NCBI RefSeq assembly: GCF_028206795.1
Contig: NZ_JAQLFJ010000008.1
Span: 46,123 to 110,122 of the forward strand
From: Collinsella aerofaciens
GTDB lineage: Bacteria; Actinomycetota; Coriobacteriia; Coriobacteriales; Coriobacteriaceae
Direction: 5' to 3'
DNA length: 64,000 nucleotides
The notes beneath the pieces are model-generated. The model saw only the letters and a list, made by a program, of their open reading frames with translations. It was not told the DNA's origin and did no database searches. Shown piece by piece: positions 1-7,757 of the stretch (positions are counted from its first letter, which is position 1; every line of letters starts with the position of its first letter). The position numbers and the translations under genes were made by a program.

Positions 1-339
1 CAGCTTATTCAGAACAGCATCAAATATGCGCGCGAGGACGGCGCAAAGATCGTGTTTTCGGGCGCGTTGCTGGACGAGGGCCTGGCGAGCGAACGCATCG
101 AGCTTACCGTCGCGGACAACGGCTGCGGCGTGAGCGCGGCCGACCTGCCGCGCGTGTTCGAGAAAGGTTTTACCGGCGACAACGGCCGCACCACCAAGCG
201 CGCAACGGGCATCGGCCTCTACCTGGTGGCGCGTCTGTGCTCCAAGATGGGCATCGACGTCACCGCAGCATCCGACTCCGGCGAAGGCTTTGTCGTAACG
301 TTTTCCTTCTCAACGAATAAGTTTCAATATTTCGAGTAA
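1..339 (+). CDS. Sensor histidine kinase, C-terminal ATPase part (BceS-like), 5' truncated by window edge
   Basis: Open from base 1 to a stop at 337-339, about 112 codons of the HATPase_c domain. The N box (QNSIKYAR) is at the very start, followed by the G1 box (ADNGCGV), F box (VFEKGFTGDNGR) and G2 box (GIGLYLV). The FEKGFTG-NGR stretch followed by GLYLV is typical of intramembrane-sensing kinases of the BceS/BraS type, which sense bacitracin-like peptides with an ABC transporter. The family call is inference from this tail alone. UppP, the bacitracin-relevant phosphatase, lies about 900 bp downstream, which fits a cell-envelope theme, but UspA on the other strand separates them. Confidence 0.8.
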   Translation, partial: QLIQNSIKYAREDGAKIVFSGALLDEGLASERIELTVADNGCGVSAADLPRVFEKGFTGDNGRTTKRATGIGLYLVARLCSKMGIDVTAASDSGEGFVVTFSFSTNKFQYFE

Positions 340-454
340 CGCATGCGGCAGACGTCCGCCCAAACAAAAACGTGCAGCCCAAACAAAACGTGCCACCCCA
401 AACGGGGCGGCACGCCATCTTTTATCAGCCAACTCGCTGAAGTAAGGCTGCGAA

Positions 455-547
455 GGCCGCGGGGCCGGGAGGGGTTTCCTAAGGGCACATCCCGCAGCCG
501 CAACGCGGCGAGGACGTGCCCGTGGAAACCCCGCAGGCCCCGCGGCC
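455..547. repeat. Long near-perfect palindrome between convergent genes
   Basis: Arms 455-487 and 515-547 are reverse complements over about 32 bp with three small differences (shared GGCCGCGGGGCC, GGGGTTTCC and GGGCAC blocks), around a ~27-nt loop. It lies between the kinase end and the UspA end. There is no T-run on either side, so it is not a classical intrinsic terminator. It may act as a bidirectional transcription block or an mRNA 3'-end stabiliser. Confidence 0.75.
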
Positions 548-560
548 GGTGGGAGCAACG

Positions 561-998
561 CTACTTTACGACCAAGATGTCGCAGTCGGTGTTGCGCAGC
601 AGGAACGTCGAAATCGAGCCCAGGAGCGCATACTTGATCGAGGACAGACCGCGAGCGCCGCAGAGCACCAGGTCGGGCTTGACCACGTCGAGCATCTCGT
701 CCTTGAGCGTCTCGCGAATACGGCCGGCGCGAATCATAACCTCGACCTCGGGAATATCGGGATTGGCCTTGGCCTCTTCGAGTTGCTTGGCGATGGAGTT
801 CTTAAATGCCTCCTCTAGGCCGTTGACCAGATCGACCGGATAGGAACCGGCGCTCTCGAGTGCCGTGGAATCGATGACGTGGCCGATAATCAGCTTGGCG
901 CCGTTGTTCGCGGCGACCTTGATGGCGCGTGCGAGCACAAAATCCTGCTGCTCAGTACCGTCGAGTGAAACAAATACCTTGGTATAGCCCTCGTTCAT
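561..998 (-). CDS. Universal stress protein, UspA family
   Basis: 145 residues, the usual length of a single-domain Usp. The N-terminal beta strand (KVFVSLDGT) and the C-terminal ATP-binding signature G-2x-G-9x-G-S (G114, G117, G127, S128) are both present, so this should be an ATP-binding cytoplasmic Usp dimer. The start is fixed by an AAGGAGG ribosome binding site 5 nt upstream. It is a single gene, divergent from uppP. A 16-bp palindrome ACCCAAGGATTTGGGT (1094-1109) beside a TATAAC-like -10 on the minus strand is a possible operator. Which stress it answers cannot be read from the sequence. Confidence 0.92.
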   Translation of the reverse strand: MNEGYTKVFVSLDGTEQQDFVLARAIKVAANNGAKLIIGHVIDSTALESAGSYPVDLVNGLEEAFKNSIAKQLEEAKANPDIPEVEVMIRAGRIRETLKDEMLDVVKPDLVLCGARGLSSIKYALLGSISTFLLRNTDCDILVVK

Positions 999-1246
999 GG
1001 TTTCCTCCTTGGTCTATCGCACGGGCGCGGGGCTCGTGCGTCGGGCGGGCGCGGATGCGTGACCGCCGGACACTTTATCTTGTTGCAGTTATACCCAAGG
1101 ATTTGGGTTTGACCGCTCGCAATTCTGTGAACGGGCGAGTTTTTTGGTAAGGGTAGGCGCAGGCGCGCCGCCAACGGTTGATAATGGGACATCGCCCGCA
1201 CCGTCCGCAGAACAACTATCGGTGGGTGTCTAACGAGGGGGTCCCT

Positions 1247-2221
1247 TTGGATATCATTGAGCTTCTAAAATCTGCCTTCATGGGCCTAGTCGAGGGCATT
1301 ACCGAATGGCTGCCTGTTTCGTCGACCGGTCACATGATCTTGGTGGACGAGTTCGTCAAGATGAACGTGAGCGAGACGTTCTGGAATATGTTCCTGGTCG
1401 TGATTCAGCTTGGCGCCATTTTGGCCGTCTGCGTCCTGTTCTTCTACGACCTCAACCCGTTTTCTCCCAGCAAGGGCAAGGAGGGCCGTCGCGACACCTG
1501 GGTGCTGTGGGGCAAGATTGTGCTCGGCTGCATTCCCGCCGCGGCGATCGGTCTGCCGCTTAACGACTGGATGGAGGAGCATTTCTATAATGCTCCCGTC
1601 GTGGCGCTGGCGCTCATTGTGTACGGCGTGCTGTTTATTGTGATCGAGAACTGGCGCGCGAACAAGCGCGACCAGGCTGCTCTTGCCGGTTCGTTTGGTT
1701 CGAGTGCCGTGGTGGCGGGCGGACGCCCCGCTGGTGCGCATTTTGCCACTCCCGCTGCGGCTGCCGCTTCAGACGATGACGATAACCTGGACTTTGGCTC
1801 CATCACTACGCTCGAGGATCTGAGCTGGAAGACCGCGCTGGGTATCGGTTGCTTCCAAGTGCTTTCGCTGATTCCGGGCACATCGCGCTCCGGCTCCACG
1901 ATCATCGGCGGCCTGCTGCTGGGCTGCACGCGCTCGGTGGCGTCTAAGTTCACGTTCTTCCTGGCCATTCCCGTCATGTTTGGTGCGAGTGCGCTCAAGC
2001 TGGTCAAGTACTTTATTAAGGGCGGCACGTTCGGCACCAACGAAATCGCCATCCTGGGCGTGGGCTGCGTCGTCGCCTTTGTGGTGTCGCTCATTGCCAT
2101 CAAGTGGCTTATGGGCTTCGTGCGGCGTCACGACTTTAAGTGCTTCGGCGTCTACCGCATCATCCTGGGCATCGTGGTTCTCGCGTACTTCTTTGTCCTG
2201 GAGCCGATGCTCGGCCTCTAA
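1247..2221 (+). CDS. uppP: Undecaprenyl-diphosphatase (UppP/BacA family)
   Basis: Integral membrane phosphatase that recycles undecaprenyl diphosphate to the monophosphate carrier for peptidoglycan and other wall polymers; overexpression gives bacitracin resistance in other bacteria. Both family signatures are intact: EGITEWLPVSSTGH near residue 15 and PGTSRSGST near residue 215. I place the start at TTG 1247, preceded by GAGGGG 6 nt upstream; an upstream ATG at 1178 would add an unrelated basic 23-residue leader. The protein is about 324 residues against the usual 265-290. The excess is a Gly/Ala/Ser and Asp-rich insertion at about residues 145-195 between membrane segments. Confidence 0.93.
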   Translation: MDIIELLKSAFMGLVEGITEWLPVSSTGHMILVDEFVKMNVSETFWNMFLVVIQLGAILAVCVLFFYDLNPFSPSKGKEGRRDTWVLWGKIVLGCIPAAAIGLPLNDWMEEHFYNAPVVALALIVYGVLFIVIENWRANKRDQAALAGSFGSSAVVAGGRPAGAHFATPAAAAASDDDDNLDFGSITTLEDLSWKTALGIGCFQVLSLIPGTSRSGSTIIGGLLLGCTRSVASKFTFFLAIPVMFGASALKLVKYFIKGGTFGTNEIAILGVGCVVAFVVSLIAIKWLMGFVRRHDFKCFGVYRIILGIVVLAYFFVLEPMLGL

Positions 2222-2241
2222 CTTAGTTGACGCTGCGCGAC

Positions 2242-2331
2242 GGCCAGGGCGACAACTTGTCATTCAAAGGGGGTGGCATGACCAAAAGGTCTATGCCGCC
2301 CTCTTTTCATGCCAATTTGTTCGCCCTGGCC
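2242..2331. repeat. 90-bp nested imperfect palindrome downstream of uppP
   Basis: Outer arms GGCCAGGGCG (2242-2251) and CGCCCTGGCC (2322-2331) are perfectly complementary. Further in, AAAGGGGGTGGCAT pairs with ATGCCGCCCTCTTT around an ACC/GGT-closed tip, so nearly the whole segment folds into one hairpin. No T-run follows. It occupies most of the non-coding gap before pcrA. It may be a transcript 3'-end structure, but no function is demonstrated. Confidence 0.7.
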
Positions 2332-2382
2332 GCCGCTCGCTACCGTGGCCATGACATCGGCGGTTCCGTGATTGTCAATAGA

Positions 2383-2415
2383 TTGGTGCAAAGCAACCTG
2401 ACCCCATTGCGCCAA
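2383..2415. repeat. Small hairpin repeat, AACCTGACCCC loop type
   Basis: Inverted repeat TTGGTGCAA...TTGCGCCAA enclosing AGCAACCTGACCCCA. The same unit, in opposite orientation and with a few changes, is at 12624-12654. This is one member of the dispersed hairpin family described under 24202-24444. The remaining sequence to pcrA (2416-2554) holds only the pcrA promoter and ribosome binding site region. Confidence 0.65.
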
Positions 2416-2554
2416 ATCCGCTGGGGCGGGTCTGACGGTGGCGCACGGAGTCGTGGTGTGATTTGCGTCGGTGTCCGCGCGGCTCGGTATACTGGTACGG
2501 CTCAAACTATGGCGCTGCCCGCAGGCGCGCCGTCCGTCAGATGAGGAGTCGCCC

Positions 2555-5449
2555 ATGACCCAGCCCCTGCCCTGGGAAAAGAACGCCGCGGTACCCGTAC
2601 CGCCCGCGCCGGAACCCGTGCCGCTCGATGCATACACCGCCCCCGCTGCGCCGGAGCCCGAGCTCGTTCCGCTCGACATCTACGACGCTCCCGCGCCGGC
2701 GCCCAAGCCCGCCAAACCGCTCGTCGACATCGACAGCCTTAATCCCGCCCAGCGCGAGGCGGTCCTGTCCACCGAGGGCCCGTTGCTGGTGCTCGCCGGC
2801 GCCGGCTCGGGCAAGACCCGCGTCTTGACCTTCCGCATCGCACATATGCTCGGCGACCTGGGTGTTAAGCCTTGGCAGGTTCTTGCCATTACGTTTACCA
2901 ACAAGGCCGCGGCAGAGATGCGCGAGCGTCTGGCGGCACTCATTCCCAGCGGCACCCGTGGCATGTGGGTGTGTACCTTCCATGCTATGTGCGTGCGCAT
3001 GCTGCGCGAGGACGCCGACCTGTTGGGCTACACCGGCCAGTTCACCATCTACGATGACGATGACTCAAAGCGCATGGTGCGCGACATTATGCAGGCGCTC
3101 GGCATCGAGCAAAAGCAGTTCCCCATCAACATGATCCGCAGCAAGATTAGCTCGGCCAAAAACGCCATGATCGGCCCCGAGGACATGCTCAAGAGTGCCG
3201 ATAGCCCCAACGACAAAAAGGCCGCGCAGGTCTACCTAGAGCTGGAGCGCCGCCTGCGCGCCGCCAATGCGATGGACTTTGACGACCTGCTCGTGCGCGC
3301 GCTCGAGCTGCTGCGCACCCGTCCCGAGGTGCTCGATAAGTACCAAGAGCGCTTCCGCTACATTAGCGTCGACGAGTATCAGGACACCAACCACGTCCAG
3401 TACGAAATCGCCAACCTGCTGGCCGCTAAGTACCAAAACCTCATGGTCGTGGGCGACGATGACCAGTCCATTTACAGCTGGCGTGGCGCCGACATCACCA
3501 ACATCCTGGACTTTGAGAAGGACTTTAAAAACTGCAAGACCGTCAAGCTGGAGCAGAACTATCGCTCTACGGGTCACATCCTGAGCGCCGCCAACGCCGT
3601 GGTGCGCCACAACTCGCAGCGCAAGGACAAGCGCCTGTTTACGGCCGAGGGCGATGGCGAGAAGATCCAGGCCTTCCAGGCGAGCGACGAACGCGACGAG
3701 GGTCGCTGGATTGCCGGCGAGATCGAGAAGCTGCATGCCAAAGGCACGAGCTACGACGACATTGCCGTGTTCTATCGCACCAACGCCCAGTCGCGTATCC
3801 TCGAAGATATGTTCCTGCGCGCGGGCGTGCCCTACAAGATCGTGGGCGGCACGCGATTCTTCGACCGTGCCGAGATCCGTGATGTCATGGCCTACCTTAA
3901 GATGATCGTGAACCCGGCCGACGAGATGAGCGTCAAGCGCGTCATCAACACACCGCGCCGTGGCATCGGCTCCACCTCGATCCAAAAAATCGAGCAGCTG
4001 GCGCGCGACAACCGTTGCTCGTTCTTCCAGGCTTGCGAGATTGCGTGTGCCGAAACCGGCATGTTTAGCGCCAAGGTCCGCAATGGCCTGTCAAGCTTTG
4101 TGTCGCTGGTGCGCGAGGGCCGCCGCATGGACGGCGAGCTCAAGGACGTCGTCGAGATGATTGTCGATAAGACGGGCCTGCTGCAGGCGTTTCGCGCCGA
4201 GGGCACCATGGAGTCTGAGAGCCGTGCCGAGAACATCCAGGAATTCCTGGGCGTCGCTGCCGAATTTGAGGAGACGCACGAGGACATCGAGGGTACGCTC
4301 GAGAGCTTGGAAGAGCTGCGCGCTGCCGGTGTTGCCGACGTGCCTGCCGGCGCCGAGCCCGTCGTGGTGAGCGCGCCCGCGCCCGAACCGGGGCCATCTG
4401 CCCCGGTATCCTCGTTTGAGGCACTCGTCGGCGCGCGCGATGCCGCAGGTTCCAATCCGCTCGATAGCCTAGCCGCCCCGGCGCTCTCGCCGCAGGATGC
4501 CCTGGCCGCCGCCATCGCGGGCAACGCGTATGCCGCGCCGACGGGGATGCCGGCGGGTGCCGTGCATGCCGACGAGATCGAGCGCACCTACGGTCCGCTC
4601 ACCTGTAAGGCGCTGCCGGCACTCATGGAGTGGCTGGCCCTGCGCTCCGACTTGGATTCCCTGGCCGGCGAGACGCATGCCATTACCATGATGACCATCC
4701 ACTCCGCCAAGGGCCTGGAGTTCCCGGCGGTGTTCGTGGCCGGCATGGAGGAAGGCATCTTCCCGCACGTGCACGATTTTGGCGGTAGTGACGATCCGGG
4801 CAAGCTCGAGGAGGAGCGCCGCTTGGCCTACGTCGCCATCACGCGTGCTCGCAAGCGCCTGTTCCTGACCTATGCGGCCACGCGTCGCACCTACGGCTCG
4901 ACCTCTGCCAACCCGCGCTCGCGTTTCCTCAACGAGATTCCGTTTGAGGATATCGAGTTTAGCGGCATCGGTTCTGCCGGTTTTGAGGGCACGGGCTGGG
5001 AGAAGCGCGGCGACCGTCACGGCACCTTTGGCTCGGGCATGGGCTCGGATATGTACGGCGGCAAGGTGTTTGGCTCGCATACGCGCTCGACCGGCGGTTC
5101 CGGTTCGCGCGGCGGATCGAGCTTTGACGATTTCTTTGGCGGCAGCAGTTACGGGACCGAGCGCCATCGTGGGGTTTCGCCTGACGCCGGCCGTGTTGCC
5201 TCGACTTTTGGTTCGGGCGCGTCGCGAGCCAAAAAGCCGTCTTCCAAGGTGTCCCCGACGGTGGAGCGCAAGGTCGATCGTGCCAGCGCATCGCAGGACT
5301 TTGCCGCGGGCGATACCGTGAGCCACAAGACTTTTGGCACGGGTACCGTGATCTCGGTCGCCGGAGACATGATCGAGGTTCAATTCGAAAAGACCGGCCA
5401 GACCAAAAAGCTTATGAAGGGCTTCGCGCCGATCGTCAAGCTGTCGTGA
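2555..5449 (+). CDS. pcrA: ATP-dependent 3'-5' DNA helicase, PcrA/UvrD type
   Basis: Superfamily 1A helicase for nucleotide excision repair, replication restart and RecA clearance. Motifs run in order: Walker A GAGSGKT (about residues 82-88), AITFTNKAAAEM (Ia), VDEYQDTN (motif II, about 272-279), GDDDQSIYSWRGA, QNYRS, TIHSAKGLEFPAVF, and AYVAITRARKRL. The C-terminal ~45 residues form the Tudor-like PcrA tail (FGTGTVISV). The start is ATG 2555 with GAGGAG 6 nt upstream, giving 964 residues. Two additions are unusual: a ~55-residue Pro/Ala-rich N-terminal leader, and an ~80-residue Ala/Pro-rich linker around residues 586-668 inside the 2B region. A Gly/Ser-rich segment precedes the C-terminal tail. 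Confidence 0.95.
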   Translation: MTQPLPWEKNAAVPVPPAPEPVPLDAYTAPAAPEPELVPLDIYDAPAPAPKPAKPLVDIDSLNPAQREAVLSTEGPLLVLAGAGSGKTRVLTFRIAHMLGDLGVKPWQVLAITFTNKAAAEMRERLAALIPSGTRGMWVCTFHAMCVRMLREDADLLGYTGQFTIYDDDDSKRMVRDIMQALGIEQKQFPINMIRSKISSAKNAMIGPEDMLKSADSPNDKKAAQVYLELERRLRAANAMDFDDLLVRALELLRTRPEVLDKYQERFRYISVDEYQDTNHVQYEIANLLAAKYQNLMVVGDDDQSIYSWRGADITNILDFEKDFKNCKTVKLEQNYRSTGHILSAANAVVRHNSQRKDKRLFTAEGDGEKIQAFQASDERDEGRWIAGEIEKLHAKGTSYDDIAVFYRTNAQSRILEDMFLRAGVPYKIVGGTRFFDRAEIRDVMAYLKMIVNPADEMSVKRVINTPRRGIGSTSIQKIEQLARDNRCSFFQACEIACAETGMFSAKVRNGLSSFVSLVREGRRMDGELKDVVEMIVDKTGLLQAFRAEGTMESESRAENIQEFLGVAAEFEETHEDIEGTLESLEELRAAGVADVPAGAEPVVVSAPAPEPGPSAPVSSFEALVGARDAAGSNPLDSLAAPALSPQDALAAAIAGNAYAAPTGMPAGAVHADEIERTYGPLTCKALPALMEWLALRSDLDSLAGETHAITMMTIHSAKGLEFPAVFVAGMEEGIFPHVHDFGGSDDPGKLEEERRLAYVAITRARKRLFLTYAATRRTYGSTSANPRSRFLNEIPFEDIEFSGIGSAGFEGTGWEKRGDRHGTFGSGMGSDMYGGKVFGSHTRSTGGSGSRGGSSFDDFFGGSSYGTERHRGVSPDAGRVASTFGSGASRAKKPSSKVSPTVERKVDRASASQDFAAGDTVSHKTFGTGTVISVAGDMIEVQFEKTGQTKKLMKGFAPIVKLS

Positions 5450-5457
5450 TCCTGGCG

Positions 5458-5585
5458 GACCTGGGCGGGCGTATAGGGCAACATCGCCTGCTCGGGCAGT
5501 CCTGCGCAAGACGGAGAGCACATTAAGTGCTCTCCTTTGCGTGCGGAACTCGCGATCGATGTTGCCCTATACGCCCGCCCAGGTC
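5458..5585. repeat. Perfect 29-bp inverted repeat forming a 128-nt cruciform-like structure
   Basis: Arm 5458-5486 and arm 5557-5585 are exact reverse complements over 29 bp. The loop holds a second perfect hairpin (GGAGAGCAC/GTGCTCTCC, 5514-5536) flanked by further pairing bases. It lies just downstream of pcrA, convergent with manA. No T-run follows either arm. The length and perfection suggest recent origin or selection on structure. Confidence 0.85.
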
Positions 5586-5669
5586 CTTGGGTAACGGTGC
5601 TTGCGAACGTCGCTCTGCTCGTCCGCTTTTTGATCTGGAGAGCCGGGTGGGCTGATAAATAGATATGGC

Positions 5670-5705
5670 AAGGGGCTCTCCCGCACATGGACGGGAGAGC
5701 CCCTT
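5670..5705. terminator. Bidirectional terminator between pcrA and manA
   Basis: Perfect 14-bp stem AAGGGGCTCTCCCG / CGGGAGAGCCCCTT around an 8-nt loop, with short T/A tracts. It is 26 bp beyond the manA stop and serves the convergent genes pcrA and manA. Confidence 0.8.
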
Positions 5706-5730
5706 GTTGCGTTTGGGTTGTTGGTGCGAC

Positions 5731-6663
5731 CTACAGGTGGCTGATGATCAGTTCCATCTTGCCTTCGAGGTCGATGGAGCTGACGGTGCTCGGGGCCAGC
5801 AGGTGGCTTCCCTTGTGGACGGGGTCGCCGCAGACGGTGCCTTCGCCGTCGATGACCGACAGGCACATGAAGGGCCAGCGCTGGTCGAGGGTCTTGCTGC
5901 CGTTGACGCGCACGCGATCGACGGTGTAGCAGGGGTTGGACTCGAGCTCGGTCACGCCGTCCACCTCGGGCGCGGTCACCGTGCCGTCGGTCGGAGCCTG
6001 AGCATCAAAGTCGATGCAGTCGAGGCTCTGCTCAATGTGTAGCGGGCGCAGCTTGCCGTCGGTGCCGGGGCGGTCGTAGTCGTACAGGCGATAGGTCACG
6101 TCGCTCGACTGCTGCGTCTCCAAAATGAGCGTACCAGTCTTGATGGCGTGCACGGTACCGGAGTCAATCTGGAAAAAGTCACCCTTGTGAATCGGCAGCA
6201 CGTTGAGCATGTCGTCCCAACGGCCTTCCTCGATCATCTGTGCGGCCTCGGCGCGGTCTTTGGCACGCTGGCCGACGATGATCGTGGAGCCGGGCTCGCA
6301 GTCCAGCACATACCAGCACTCGGTTTTGCCCAGACTGCCGTTCTCGTGCTCGGCGGCGTACTCGTCGTTGGGGTGAATCTGGATCGAAAGGTCGTCCTTG
6401 GCGTCCAGAATCTTGATGAGCAGCGGGAACTCCTTGCCCTCGCAATTGCCAAAGAGCTCGCGGTGCTCGGCCCACAGCCACGAAAGTGTGTGGCCTGCAT
6501 ACGGGCCCTCCGCAATCTGGCAGTCGCCGTTGGGGTGGGCCGAGATGGCCCAGCACTCACCGATGGGACCTTCGGGAATGTCGTAGCCAAATACGGTTTC
6601 GAGCTGGCGGCCGCCCCAGATCTTCTCGTGGAAGATCGGCGTGAGTTTAATCAAATCGGACAT
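5731..6663 (-). CDS. manA: Mannose-6-phosphate isomerase, class I
   Basis: Zinc-dependent cupin enzyme interconverting mannose-6-phosphate and fructose-6-phosphate. 310 residues, the size of the short Firmicutes-type ManA. Zinc-site motifs are visible: IQIHPNDEYA with its His, the Glu in GKTECWYVL, and the distal His in SGTVHAI. The start at ATG 6663 has GGGAG 7 nt upstream; ATGs further out lack such spacing. It follows the GntR gene (6736-7455) on the same strand with a 72-bp gap, so the two are probably cotranscribed. That ties mannose-6-P entry into glycolysis to control of the beta-glucoside locus or of a wider carbohydrate regulon. Confidence 0.93.
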   Translation of the reverse strand: MSDLIKLTPIFHEKIWGGRQLETVFGYDIPEGPIGECWAISAHPNGDCQIAEGPYAGHTLSWLWAEHRELFGNCEGKEFPLLIKILDAKDDLSIQIHPNDEYAAEHENGSLGKTECWYVLDCEPGSTIIVGQRAKDRAEAAQMIEEGRWDDMLNVLPIHKGDFFQIDSGTVHAIKTGTLILETQQSSDVTYRLYDYDRPGTDGKLRPLHIEQSLDCIDFDAQAPTDGTVTAPEVDGVTELESNPCYTVDRVRVNGSKTLDQRWPFMCLSVIDGEGTVCGDPVHKGSHLLAPSTVSSIDLEGKMELIISHL

Positions 6664-6735
6664 GTGCATACTCCCATAAGGTTGTGCGGGTGCCGCGTAA
6701 GACAGCTCAAAACGAGCACCCACCGGATTGCAAAA

Positions 6736-7455
6736 CTAGGCCAGCGTTACGTTGTGCAGCTCAAAGCGGTCGCCTACGTTGTGCGAGATAGAATATTCAA
6801 ACGCGGTGCCGCTATCCAAGAAGCCAATCTGGTTGAGTTCGAGCAGGGGAGAGCCGGGTTTGGTATCCAGGCGCTCAGCCTCTTCCTCAGTTGCCGCGAC
6901 GGCGCGAATGGTGCGGTGGAAACTCGAGATCTTGAGTCCGCACTGCTCGCGGATGAAGCTGTAGACCGACGCGTACAGGTCTTTTTTCTTAAGACCCGGA
7001 ATCAGCTCGAGTGGCATATAGGTGTACTCGATAACGATGGGCTGACCATCGACCTCGCGTACGCGCACGATGTGATAGGCAAAGTCGTCTTCGGCCATTC
7101 CCAGCTGGGTCGCAACCTCTGCCGGCGGATTGACGATCGAGAAATCGTAGACCACCGAGGTCACCTTCTCCCCGCGATGCTCGTACGAAAAGCCTTGGGC
7201 GCGGTCGTTCTTGCCTTGGAAAAACACCTGGCCAGGAAGCCCCGCCGTGTCCTTAACGTAGGTGCCCGATCCGCGCCGGCTGGTAATTAGGCCTTCCTCG
7301 GTGATTTGCTCAATAGCTCGTTTGACGGTGATTTTGGAAACGCCATAGAGCTCGCAGAACTCAACGACGGTGGGTAGCTTGTCGCCCGGTTTAAGAGCGC
7401 CGTCCTCGATGCTTCGACGGATATCTGCAGCTATCGCCTCGTATTTGGGAATCAT
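6736..7455 (-). CDS. GntR-family transcriptional regulator, HutC/UTRA subfamily
   Basis: 239 residues: winged helix-turn-helix at residues 1-70 (recognition region VSKITVKRAIEQI; wing RRGSGTYV), then a UTRA effector-binding domain. UTRA regulators of PTS loci usually sense a phosphorylated sugar. It is divergent from the beta-glucoside operon starting at 7758, so it is the likely repressor of that operon and of itself with manA. The ribosome binding site GGGAGGA is 5 nt before the ATG. The effector could be cellobiose-6-P or glucose-6-P; this is inference. Confidence 0.9.
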   Translation of the reverse strand: MIPKYEAIAADIRRSIEDGALKPGDKLPTVVEFCELYGVSKITVKRAIEQITEEGLITSRRGSGTYVKDTAGLPGQVFFQGKNDRAQGFSYEHRGEKVTSVVYDFSIVNPPAEVATQLGMAEDDFAYHIVRVREVDGQPIVIEYTYMPLELIPGLKKKDLYASVYSFIREQCGLKISSFHRTIRAVAATEEEAERLDTKPGSPLLELNQIGFLDSGTAFEYSISHNVGDRFELHNVTLA

Positions 7456-7632
7456 GTAATCCTCCCTTCATATTTGCGTTGATATAAAGAGAGTATACCT
7501 ACTTAAAAAGCATCCATATGGCTTTCATCAAAGAAGTTCGATAAAGAAAAATAAAAAAGACGCTTTACATAATAAATCAGAGCGCTATAGTTACAGACAA
7601 CAAGCGAGATGCATTGGCGTTTGCTTGTGCTG

Positions 7633-7722
7633 TTTGGGGACAGTTTTGTTTTGGCGGGTTGGATATCGGTATGACCGGTGCGCGCCCGCGCCGGATAACC
7701 TGCCAAAGCAAACCCGTCTCCA
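7633..7722. repeat. Pair of inverted GGGACAG/AACCTGCC repeats upstream of the beta-glucoside operon
   Basis: Segment 7635-7659 (GGGGACAGTTTTGTTTTGGC...) and segment 7697-7721 (AACCTGCCAAAGCAAACCC...) are imperfect inverted copies of one another and match the hairpin at 11575-11614. Between them CCGGTGCG/CGCGCCGG forms an inner hairpin. It lies in the 300-bp divergent promoter region of the GntR gene and bglA. AT-rich sequence at 7490-7600 probably holds the promoters. Confidence 0.6.
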
Positions 7723-7757
7723 ACCGGAAGCTCTAGAACACGAAAGCGAGGACTTTG

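Noticed and set aside
455..547. Classical intrinsic terminator
   Set aside because: No T-run on either strand, so listed as a palindrome only.
1178..1246. Upstream ATG start for uppP
   Set aside because: It adds a basic, non-homologous leader and lacks a ribosome binding site; TTG 1247 is well placed.
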